Below, piece after piece: positions 1 through 9,978 of a stretch of DNA of 64,000 nucleotides. Numbering within the stretch: the stretch's first letter is position 1; each line of letters begins with the position of its first letter. The position numbers were made by a program, and so were the translations under genes. This stretch comes from Turnera subulata (lineage: Eukaryota; Streptophyta; Magnoliopsida; Malpighiales; Passifloraceae), in contig JAKUCV010004766.1 of the NCBI GenBank assembly GCA_028386065.3, positions 184,690 to 248,689 on the forward strand. Reading direction: 5' to 3'. Under the pieces are notes generated by a model. It searched no databases, was not told the origin of the DNA, and saw only the letters and a program-made list of their open reading frames with translations.

Positions 1-337
1 CTTCTGCTCAACCTTTGATTAAGTTATTTATGGCCCAAATCTTAAATTTTGTGTACAATTCATATTTGGGGACATCCTTAATTGTTTATGTAATAATAGA
101 TGAACGGAATATGCCAAAAAAAGCTGATCTATTTCTTATTTTTCATATGCATATCAGCATAGGATACTGACTGATATTGACCGAAATTGTCAGTATTTTT
201 GCCGGTACGGTACAAATTCGGTGCGGTGTTAAACAATGCGGTATGCTTTGGTATTAAGTTGTTGTCGGTAAGTTCATACCGATCTGAATTCGGTACGATG
301 ATACCGACCGTACCGTTTACACACCCCTATATATAGG
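1..337. other. AT-rich intergenic DNA with GGTACGGT-type repeat words
   Basis: No gene is visible. The stretch 195-320 repeats words such as CGGTACGG, GGTATG and ACCGTACCG in both orientations and ends in a run that reads like the end of a small non-autonomous DNA transposon. No matching second terminus was found, so no element is called. Confidence 0.4.
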
Positions 338-506
338 TATGGGATAGTATAATTAAGAATAACTAAAACGGTTTGATAGATGCTAACTATATCAACAAGG
401 TGCACCTACCTTTTAGGTGCTCATTTCATAAAAACTCCAAAATTAAACGTGCTTGATTTGGAACAATTCTAGGATGGGTGACCTCCTCGGAAGTGAGGAC
501 AAAGTA
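338..506 (+). repeat. 5S rRNA-like repeat, copy A (left part, interrupted by LTR element)
   Basis: Positions about 425-494 resemble the internal promoter half of plant 5S rRNA. Near 441-455 there is a box A-like stretch (ATTAAACGTGCTTG), and 472-487 reads GGATGGGTGACCTCCT, as in the 5S box C region. The 5' third of 5S rRNA is not recognisable, so this is not a functional 5S gene. The upstream part (338-425) matches the sequence in front of a second copy at about 39830-39975, so the repeat unit is larger than 5S. The right half continues after the LTR element at 6947. A 5S-like Pol III promoter inside a plant repeat is known from Cassandra TRIM retrotransposon LTRs; membership of that family is an inference. 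Confidence 0.65.
502..506. repeat. Left 5-bp target-site duplication (AAGTA)
   Basis: AAGTA directly precedes the first LTR base (TG at 507) and is repeated directly after the last LTR base at 6942-6946. A 5-bp duplication is normal for LTR retrotransposon integrase. Confidence 0.85.
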
Positions 507-688
507 TGGTATGGTAGGCCCAAACTTGGGCCTGGGACCAAGCAAGGGGGCTAAGCCTCGCAAAGAACCCTAACGGACCGAGAGGCCCGCACGTATGACA
601 GGGGGTATATAAAGAAGATAGCCTCCCTCTCATAACATATACAGTAACCCTTAGAGAAATACCTACCCACATTACCATAACTATATCA
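507..688 (+). repeat. 5' LTR (182 bp)
   Basis: It begins TGGTATGG and ends ATATCA. A TATATAAAG motif near 606-614 is a plausible TATA box. It differs from the 3' LTR at only a handful of positions, for example ACGTATGACAG against ACGTGTGACAG and GGGGGTATATAAAG against GGGGGTTTATAAAG, so the insertion is not very old. Confidence 0.87.
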
Positions 689-689
689 G

Positions 690-705
690 TGGCGCCGTCT
701 AGGGT
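690..705 (+). promoter_or_regulatory. Primer-binding site-like sequence
   Basis: TGGCGCCGTCTAGGG begins one base after the 5' LTR. TGGCGCC is the usual beginning of tRNA primer sites in several plant gypsy lineages. The exact primer tRNA was not determined. Confidence 0.6.
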
Positions 706-3700
706 TTCAAACGAAAAAGCCAAGCTCAACATTCATCTCTAAAAAATCAACCAAAAAACGAACAAAAATCGCAGATCACATCTTTTCGTTTATCAACAAA
801 AACAACCGGTAAATCGATCTCAAATAGAGCTGGAACCATCAAGATCCCAACCAAATTCGACCTGATTTTGCCCAGATTCGAATGGATCTGGACTAGATCT
901 GGTCAGATTTGGGTTGGATCCAACGAGATGGGCAACATACTTATACGAGGGGAGGAGAAAGCTGCCAGGAAACGGCGAAACCAAGCCCGAAAATGGTGGA
1001 GCAAAGCCATGACCGCCCTCAACAGCCAAACTGCTGCCGCCGCCTAGATTGAAACAAGGGGAGTTGTGCATGGCCACCGATGGGAGAGCCGTTGAGGGTG
1101 ACGAGACCCGACCACCTCCAGCAAGCCTCTGCTCGTGGGCTTAACGAGGTCATTGCGGATCCAGCGGAAGCAAGGGTGTCGCTTGCAGTTGCCACGTGCT
1201 CCGTCGTCACCCCTGGTCGCCGAGGGAGTAGCGCCGCAGCACTGAAGCAGTGAGGAAGTTGACAGAAAAGAAAAGGCGTAAGGAAGGAGGAAGGCGAGCC
1301 ACGAGCACAGTGCTTACAACGCGTGAAGAAAAAAAAAAAGAAAGAGACGTTGCTGCTTGAATGAAGCGCATGAAGAAAAAGAGAAGAAAAAATCATGGTT
1401 GTCCCGGAAGCTCTATTGGTCTGGAAGCAAGTTACCAAAATGCATACATCTTGACCTGAGTGCAAATTGTGAAACCATTGCAGGAAAATTCAGCAACGGA
1501 CTAAACATTCCTCCTACCCTTTATTTTTCTTTAAATCATGTTATTCTTGTGTGATTACATGATTAGTATTTTATTTTATTGAGCTTATTATGCGCAAGTT
1601 ACTTAATTATTTTGTCCATGATTTATCTTGCATATATTACTGATATATGCGGTGGATTAATAATTTTCCTTTTTCTTAATATATATATTGATTGAGGAGT
1701 TGGGGGATGGACGCATCCATCAAGAACCTGAACTCTGTGAATCCCTCCTCAAAGAGGGGCCAGAACTCTGTAGGCAAATGAGCGGCGAGGGTTGCTACAG
1801 CTAGATGCCCTGAGGATTAGAGGAGAAGGGCAAAGTGGCGAGATTCAGAGTTGATGCAGTGGACCGAGCTGTCAACAATGCATGCAGGACCATAAACGAA
1901 CCCTCTGAGCTCTTGATGAAGGCAACAGCTCGAACTCTGTTCTAGGAGCAGCCCGAACCATTATGGGTCCAACCACTTGTACGAGTAGCCCGAACTACCA
2001 CGGGCTAGTAGTTCGAATATGGGTCCGAGCTACCACTCTCAGCTTCTTGGCGAAAATTCGTGGCCTAAACTTAACAAAATTTTATCAATTAAAATTTATT
2101 ATATAGATTAGAGCAACACAGGAGTCGGAGTACATGTGCCCATTGAGGAACCATGATGAGAGAGCTACCAGAACTTTTAACAAGTGCCCCACTCTAAGAA
2201 AGAATTACAAAACCTCAAGAGAAGCAAGGTGTCGGAGAGGGTTGTCGTACCTAAACGCCCCGTGATAAGGCGGAACGGTGATATTTGGAACTGAGGCAAC
2301 TGACCAAACCATCAACCGAGCATGCAGAACGCTGAACGGACTCTCTGAGGTCCCGACGAAAGCAGTCCAAACTTTTACTATGCCCATTAGAGAACCTCGC
2401 GAAGAGAGCAGCCAGGCAGCTGAAAGGATGCAAAATTCAAAGAAGAGGTAGAACCTTCAAATCAACTTAAGAATAACCCCATGAGGGTGGACATACCACT
2501 GTCGTAACATACGCCTGTTTCAAAAAACGGAGCAGAAGAAACCCTAAGGGCCAACAAGCTGCCTGAATGCTGAGGTCCATTTGGAACTTGCTAGAACTTT
2601 GAAAAAAAATTCAAAAGGCCACTAGAGGAGGCAGAAGGCTGAGGAAGGTCACAACAGGCTAGGCAGTGAGATGCTAAAGTGGAACTGACGGGAACCTAAG
2701 CTGACTGGAACCTGTGTAGATGCAAGAGGAGGAACCCTCAATGGAGCGGAGAGGCAAAATCAGGTGAGATCGATGAACAAAGGCAATGAGGTAATGCTCA
2801 AGCCTGGAAAACAAAGCGAAGGGACTAAAGAGGACAAACTTGACTCAACTCAATAGGATCTACCTCCAGAAAGAAAATACCAAAAGGGGCAAAACACATG
2901 CCAAAACGTTGACATATACACAAAACAAATGGACTGGCCCGACCTCCGATAATTCAGGCGACCGGGAACACATTGGCAGCAGTCAAACAACATTCGGGAA
3001 CCTGACTTGTTCAAATGAAACATACCCTTATAAACTAATTCAGAGGACGATCGAGAAGAGGCAAATGCCTAAGCATGTCCCAGAAAATACCACCAGTATG
3101 GAGGGAGTCACTTAATAAAAGTTCCAGCGAAAGCTTCCAGAACACACATGAGGATGGATACCTAATCAACACACCTAGGACACTTAAGTTCCGGAAAGCT
3201 TTCATGATGGCAACACACGTCCCATCACACTCAGTGGAAGGAAGGCTACCAATCTCAACACAAGAATAAGGGGATTATTCGGGAAGACCTCTATTGAGGT
3301 GCCAGAGTCCCGGAAGCCCACATAAAAGGGTACAAGATGCTTTAATTAAAGCATGTTGATGTTGGGAGAGGGGAACCCTCATGAGAGGTCAGACATCTGC
3401 GGAAGATGGAGTTAGAAGCCTGCTGAGAAGGCCAGACGCTTAACAAAAGCAAAAGGAACAAACGAGACCATACAGCTTTAGTTAAAACAAATTAAAGTTT
3501 AGAGAGGAACCCTGCTACACGAACATAAGAATTTATCAAATGAAAACAGCTGCCCGGAAGATGAGATACCCAACGAACGTTAAAAAATCAACAAAGGTAA
3601 GAACAACTGGCCAATATATGCATAACACTAAGGAGTACCAAGAGGTAACCTAGAAGATCACAAAGAAAGTGTGCAAGGACGAGTTCCCTACTCAAGGGAA

Positions 3701-3715
3701 GCTTAAGGAGGAAAC

Positions 3716-3867
3716 CAAGGTTTTGAAAACCGGACCGGGCATCGAACCGGCGAAGGTAGTAGATCAATATAACCGGGACTAAACCGGAATTTCAGCAGAC
3801 CGGAGATGTGCTAGAAAGGCGGTTGAACCGGGATAACCAGTTGAACCGGTCCGGTTTTGATAACCTT
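3716..3867. mobile_element. 152-bp MITE nested in the LTR element
   Basis: The ends are inverted: CAAGGTTTTGAAAACCGG at the left and CCGGTTTTGATAACCTT at the right, both next to GGACCGG or CCGGTCC. The flanks repeat GGAGGAAAC (3707-3715 and 3868-3876), a 9-bp target duplication, which suggests a Mutator-type origin; an 8-bp hAT reading is possible if one base belongs to the TIR. It has no coding capacity. Confidence 0.8.
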
Positions 3868-4543
3868 GGAGGAAACTTGAGAGAAAGACACCATGAGATG
3901 CATATGGCCCCCTAGGATTCATAAAGCACCAAGGCTTAAAAAGGGTTCATAAAACGCAAAGGCCAAAGAGCGCCGAACAATGCGAAAAACCCCAACAAAT
4001 GCCACAAAGCAAGAATGGTCCAGGGAATGCCGAAGCACAAATCAGTGTTCTTGATCTCAAGTGAATCAACATGCTTACCTCAATAAGAGAACCATTGCAA
4101 AGTCCCAAGAGGACATCCACATTGCAAGCAAATTGCATAGTACGGGAAGGTCTAATGACCATAGAGGTATAGAAACCAAAGTCCCAACAAGTGGCCAAAG
4201 AATGCCAATGAGCAATACGAATGTTTAGTGGTCCAGAAGCTACAAGAGGTGAAGGATACGGACCACTGAAAAGAAATGACATACAAGGAAAACATTCCTT
4301 ATGTTCTTCGCATTCACTCATATTAGGTTCATATAGGTTCATTTAGACACTTTGCATGATTAGTAACATTATTCGCATGGCATTGCATTGCAACCCCGGG
4401 GGAAGAAAAGTTGAAGAGGTTGGACTGTAGTATGGGCAGAATAAAGATCTCACCTCAGTGTCCCGAACCCTCAACAAACAGACCAAGGGTCTACAAACAC
4501 AAATGGTCATATGAGTGACCGAGATTCCTAGGAAAATTTTAAA

Positions 4544-6000
4544 GTAAACCCTCAACGAAGGGTCCGGAACAATAAGGGTGAAGAATAGCCCATTAGAGGT
4601 TCAGAAACCTAGTGAATAATAGCCAGGAATACCAAGTAAACCCTCAACGAAGCGTTCAGAACCATAAGGGTGAAGAATGGCCCATTAGAGGTCCAAAAGC
4701 CTGGTGTATAATGGCCAGGAATAGCAAGTAAACCCTCAGCGAAGGGTCCGGAACCATAAGGGTGAAGAATGGCCCATTAGAGGTCCAGGAGCCTGGTGTA
4801 TAATGGCCAGGAATAGTAAGTAAACCCTCAATGAACGGTCTGGAACCCTAGGGGCGAAAAGTGGCCAGTAAAGGTTCGGGGGCTTGGCGAAGAATTGTCG
4901 AGCATTCAAACATAGTAAACCCTCAATGAAGGGTCCGGAACCCTAAAGGGTAGAGTTGCCCATTAGAGGTCCGAAGGTTCGGTGAAGAATGGTCGAACAT
5001 TCAAACATACAAATACCCTCCAGTTAGGGTCCGGAACCCTAAGGGTGTGAACACTCAACGAACGGCCCGGAACTATAAAGGGTGAATAATAGCCCATTTA
5101 AGGTCTGGGAACCTGGTGAATAATGACCAGTTATATCGAGTAAAATGAAGGGTCTTAGAACCCTAAAGGTCTAGAATAGCCCTTAGTGTTCCGAAGGTTC
5201 GGTGAAGAATGGCCGAACATTCAAACTTACAAATCCAAATCCCCTCCGGTTAGGGTCTGGAACCCTAAGGGTCTAGAATATCCCTTAGCATTCCGTAAGT
5301 TCGGTGAAAGATGGTGGAATGTGTAAACATACAAACACCCTCCAGTCAGGGTCTGGAACTCTAAGGGTGTAGAGTCACCCGTTAGAGGTCCTAAGGTTCG
5401 GTGAAGAATGGCCAAATATTCAAACATACAAATGCCCTCTAGTTAGGGTCCGGAACCTTCAGGATGTACAATTTCCTGTCAAAGTTCCAAAGGCTTGGTG
5501 AATAATGGCCAAGCACTCTAATGTAACAAAACCCTCAAGGTATGGTTCAGAATCTTCAAGGGGTACAATTGCCCATCAAAGTTTCGAAAGCTTGGTGAAT
5601 AATGGCCAAGCATAGTAAACCCTCAAGGTGGGGCCAGGAACCTTAAAGGCAAAAAATTGTCCGTTAGAGGCCCGAAGACTTGGTGAAGAATTGCCAAGTA
5701 TAGTGAACCCTCAACGAAGGGTCCGGAATCCTAAGGGTGTAGAATAGCCCTTAGCGTTCCGAAGGTTAGGTGAAGAATGGCCGAACATTCAAACGTACAA
5801 ATCCGAATTCCCTCTAGTTAGGGTCCGGAACCCTAAGGGTGTAGAATAACCTTTAGAACTCCGAAGGTTCGGTGAAGAATGGCGGAACGCACAAACATAC
5901 AAATATCCTCCAGTAAGGGTCCGGAACCCTAAGGGTAAAAATAGCTCATTAGAGGTCCGAAAGCTTGACGAAGAAGTGCCAAGCATAACAACAACGGGGC
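4544..6000 (+). repeat. Degenerate tandem array, ~92-95 bp unit, about 15 copies
   Basis: The units begin GTAAACCCTCAACGAAGGGT and continue with CCGGAACC, AAGGGTG, GCCCATTAGAGG and GGTGAAGAATGGCC. The first four start at 4544, 4636, 4728 and 4820, giving 92-bp steps; later units diverge, gain a CATTCAAACATACAAAT segment and reach about 95-115 bp. The shared inner palindrome-like CCTAAGGG and CCCTTAG words recur. The array lies in the 3' half of the non-coding LTR element and encodes nothing continuous. Confidence 0.8.
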
Positions 6001-6747
6001 AGTTAAGGGGCTAGAATTTCTTTTATGTCCCCGCTGAGTGGTTAATAAAAAGTAAACCCTCAATGAAATAAAACTCTCATGGAGTGGTAGAATGACCCTA
6101 CCAGAGGTCAACATGGATCCTAAAGGAGTAATGCAAAGAGACTATGAGAATCTCGAAAGCTTTGACTTCTGGTTCACATAAGGCAGGATGTTGTCATCTA
6201 AGAGCGAAGTTGCCATCACCCAAGAGAAAGATGCTTTCATCTAAGTGTTATCACCATCTAAGAGTGAAGTGTCTCCATGATAACAAAACACTAACAAGTG
6301 CCATAACTCTTTGAGTGGTCGGGAACCTGAAGACAAGCTAGGGGCTGAACCCTAGAGCGATACAATCAACCTACTGAAGATATATATAACTAAAGACCCA
6401 AACGATGGTCTAGAACCTGAAATGACTCTGCGAAGAAGCAAAAAGAACAAATTATCCAAAAAGCGGTCCGGAACCTGAAGAGTCCCTATTGTGAGAGAGA
6501 AAAAATAAAGGACCAAAACAATGGTCCGAAACCTGAAATGCACGTGGAAAGAAGTTGAGAATTGTACCTATAATTGCACCAGCCAAACAATGAGTAAGAA
6601 CGAGCACGAAAATCAAACTGCATAACAATAGTTTGTGGAAGAAAGAAAACGGACAGGGAATTTTAAACATTTTGGAGGAAAGCTAAAAGTTAGACAAGTG
6701 AGGGGTCACGTGAACAGACGCCAACGGAGGAACACCTAACCCCTCAC

Positions 6748-6756
6748 TTGGGGGGC
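6748..6756 (+). promoter_or_regulatory. Polypurine tract-like sequence
   Basis: ACTTGGGGGGCTAC runs up to the 3' LTR start (6760). A G-rich tract at this place is where plus-strand DNA synthesis of an LTR element would start. Confidence 0.5.
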
Positions 6757-6759
6757 TAC

Positions 6760-6941
6760 TGGTATGGTAGGCCCAAACTTGGGCCTGGGACTAAGCAAGG
6801 GGGCTAAGCCCAGCAAAGAACCCTAATGGACCGAGAGGCCCGCACGTGTGACAGGGGGTTTATAAAGAAGACAGCCTCCCTCTCATAACATATACAGTAA
6901 CCCTTAGAGAAATACCTACCCACATTACCATAACTATATCA
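6760..6941 (+). repeat. 3' LTR (182 bp)
   Basis: Near-identical copy of 507-688, beginning TGGTATGG and ending ATATCA, followed by the TSD AAGTA at 6942-6946. Confidence 0.87.
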
Positions 6942-7737
6942 AAGTATGTTGGAAATGTCATATGTTGATTTGTAGTGACAGTTGACACGTCGGGACTTTA
7001 TAGTATACCTCATTAACGATCATAATTGGATTGAAAGATCCAAAAGTTCTGGCTCAACAGGATACACTACATGTGCCCTTCATGTGGCATTTTTTTGACA
7101 CATCAACTTGGTAGGACATACAATCCACGTAGACAAAGGGGTTGCCCTAAATCATTAGAAGGGATACCATATGATTATATACAGCTTAAAACGTGAAAAA
7201 ATAATACGAAACATCAAAAGATATATTTACAAGGATACGGAAAATATAGTGTTGACCTTATTAGTATTAGCAGCAAAATAAGTCACTCAAATTTCCTTCT
7301 CTAAACCTACACAATGAAACCATTCAAATCATGCATATGTCCACACTTAAATCATTCTTAACGCTACATGTATATACCTAATTATCCTCTTGGAAAATGC
7401 AGCAAGTTCTATTGTAACTCATAATTTAGAGATTTAATTTAGACAAAATTCATTGGTCATACTTTAAATTAGTGGAGTATCAATTTGGCCATCTAATTAT
7501 TTATTTGAATATTTGAATAATTTAACTTCTTGATAGGAATTTAATGAATAATATATCATGTCAAAATTTAAATAGGTCAAAATTATTAATGGAATGAATT
7601 AAATAACAATGGTCAATAGCAGATTGACATATGTCCTTCTAGAATCAACCAAATTTTGTAAACACAAAACATTCAAGGGCAAATTGACCAATTTTATAAA
7701 AAAAATATCCAACTGATTCAAATTAAAACTGGGGAGG
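6942..7737. other. Right part of 5S-like repeat, then AT-rich DNA without genes
   Basis: Bases 6942-7020 continue the repeat interrupted at 506 (AAAGTATGTTGGAAATGTCA and onward). The rest is AT-rich, and no coding potential or structured element was recognised. Confidence 0.5.
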
Positions 7738-9248
7738 TGTGAGGACCCGATCAAAAATTAATTGCCCTATTCACCTTATTCTTACACCTTCTTATCATCC
7801 AACATTAAAGGAGTCGCCACCCCAATTTTATTACTTGGAAAAATTCAGGGAAAAACCTTTCTTTAGCATCATCAATTTCTTAAGGCAACAGGTCATAACG
7901 AACCAGAGATGTTGGATTCAGGGGTTCGTCATAGATGGGAAGGTGTTATGCACCCATCCGTGTTAGGCGAAATTGTGTGCAATTGAAGAACAAAAGTATG
8001 CCATGTTGCAAGTGTGGAAACAAATCACAGCAACGATAATAAATGAAAGTCAAAGACAAAACAGAAAATAAAATATATTTGAGCTTGAGTTTCCACCACT
8101 AGCAACGGCCTACGTACCCCAGCGACTAGGTTCAAAGCTCACGTAGTTCTTACACAACATCATATATAAATCACATCATTATCATCACACCAGCAAGTAA
8201 TCATGAAATCAGCAGCAAAAATCAAAGAAGGAATAAAAAACTTGCTTCTTGTAGCTCTCCTCTAGCTCCTTACTTTGGGTTGTGTTATAACTCAACTCTT
8301 CGTCCACTCCTAAGCTCAATCTTCAGTCTCCTATTGATCTTCTCTCGCTAACTTCTTCTTACAGCTTCTCCTCATGAAATTTTTCCAAAACAATTGCTCC
8401 TAAAAAGATTATAAGCTTGGAGGAGAAGGGTTTCTCCAAGCACCTAAGCTTATTAGAAAAGAAGAGAATTGTGTGTGTAGATGTCCTTTGTTTGTGTGTA
8501 AGGGGGTCTATTTATTGTGTTCAGAGTGTCAGGGGTCGTCACTTTAACCCTAGGGTCGAGATTGAACCCCTAGATCTGATGGTTGAGAGTTGCGATTAAG
8601 AAAAAAAAGAAAAAAAAGGATTCTGGAAGCCTTGACCACCCAGCCCCGACGGTCATCTCGTCATGACCGCAAGCAAAGACCGCCTGGGCCTGGAGGTCAT
8701 ATCGCCATGATCGCCCGGGCCCGGGCACTATTCCTGTTCTTTTCTTTTTTTAGCCTGAATCTCCTTAAATCCTATTTTTACTTATTTTCCAAGCCCTCTA
8801 GAATGTTCCCTGACCCAAAAACACTCCTAACTTGTAGCCCACACCCCTAACTTTTCCTATTTATCAACTACACATCAAAAGTTGCCTCTTTTCTACTTTT
8901 TTTACCATAAAAATACAAAACAGGAAAAAATATTTTTAATTCTGAATTTTCACGAAAATTAGAACTAAAATTAGCTGTAGGTAATGTGTGATTATGGGCT
9001 GCCATTACTGGAGGGTCCATATTTTATTGGTCTAGACTTTAAATTTATTTTTAGTCTAAAATTAAATCTCATAATAACAATGGGTTAAAACAAATAAAAA
9101 GGCCAGACAAATAAAATACCCATATTCTATTAAATCAAACCTATAACATATTCTAGCCCAAGATTAAATCAACTCATTAATCACTAAGTAAAATATATCA
9201 AAAGCCCAAATTAACAAAATATTCATAGGTCAAATTTAGGTGTTTACA
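7738..9248 (+). mobile_element. Putative solo LTR or LTR-element remnant (~1.5 kb)
   Basis: The segment starts TGTGAGGACCC and ends TGTTTACA, so it has TG...CA termini. The flanks GGAGG (7733-7737) and GAGGAGG (9249-9255) could hold a duplicated GGAGG or GAGG, but the exact edge is unclear. It contains GGAGTCGCCACC at about 7811, a motif I know from plant retroelements, and CCGCCTGGGCC-type GC-rich patches at 8640-8730. The short reading frames in it are not gene-like. Confidence 0.4.
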
Positions 9249-9978
9249 GAGGAGGATATTGGAATTTTTGCCTTTATTAAATTGAGAATCTAAAATCAAA
9301 TATAAATTATATACATTAAATCTACAAATGCATTCGACATATTAACATTTACTTTTTGAAAAAAATTATAACTAATTAAAAAATAGAAAAGCGAAATTAT
9401 AAGACATATTAAAATGCAAAAAATCAAAACTAAAATTATATGAACTTATGCCATTGCCACATGTGTGACTCATATACTTGGCAATTCGTGTTGTCATGTC
9501 GGGTTGAACAGGTTAACGAGTTTTGATTCTTCAACCCGACCAGACCCGTTTAATAATTGTGTCCACTACGTTTAATATCGTGTCAAGTTCGGATTAACCC
9601 ACGGGTTACCTACTAAATCTAACAAGCTTAAAAATCAGTTTAAAAATTTTCTATTTTGCACGAGTCGTTATATTTTTTAAGTAAATAAGCATATACTTAG
9701 ATTTTTTTCATATATTTAATAAAATTATAAATTATAGAATCATAATGTAATAATATGTAAAATATTTATAAAAATATTTTTGGATAATTTTAGTAACTTT
9801 TATCTTAAATATTAAATGAGTCTTATATTAAATAAGTCAAATATCTATAACATAGATATAATCGGGTCATAAACAGGTACCCGTCGTATTGGCGAGTCAA
9901 TCCGCGACCTAATCTACTAATTTTCTTGTCGTGTTGAGCCGAGACATTCAACTAAAAAGGTTGAAATCTCTGACCTAC
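9249..9978. other. AT-rich repeat DNA, no gene
   Basis: The stretch 9490-9960 has GTCGGGTTGAAC, CCCGACCAGACCCG and GTCGTGTTGAGCC words typical of small degenerate plant transposons. Similar words resume at 12875-12920, so the next element (9979-12630) probably split an older repeat. Confidence 0.4.

Larger units (their letters stand above)
507..6941. mobile_element. Non-coding LTR retrotransposon (LARD-like), complete with LTRs and TSD
   Basis: The element is 6435 bp long with two 182-bp LTRs, a primer-binding-like TGGCGCCG directly after the 5' LTR, a purine-rich tract (about 6748-6756) before the 3' LTR and 5-bp TSDs. No gag, protease, reverse transcriptase, RNase H or integrase reading frame of useful length exists between the LTRs; all frames are broken. 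It is therefore non-autonomous and would have needed proteins from a relative. The PBS start and the GGGGGGCTAC before the LTR resemble plant Ty3/gypsy Tat-type elements by my recall, which is an inference. The internal region carries a degenerate tandem array (4544-6000) and a nested MITE (3716-3867). Confidence 0.85.

Noticed and set aside
425..494. Functional 5S rRNA gene
   Set aside because: Only the internal promoter half matches; the 5' third is missing and the copy is cut by an insertion.
1019..1465. 148-codon frame on the minus strand inside the LTR element
   Set aside because: Low-complexity Phe and Ser stretches, no gag- or pol-like motif; lies in non-coding element DNA.
4544..6000. 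Repeat-spacer appearance like a CRISPR array
   Set aside because: Units are 92-115 bp, diverged along their whole length, without constant short repeats and unique spacers; it is plant DNA and lies inside an LTR element.
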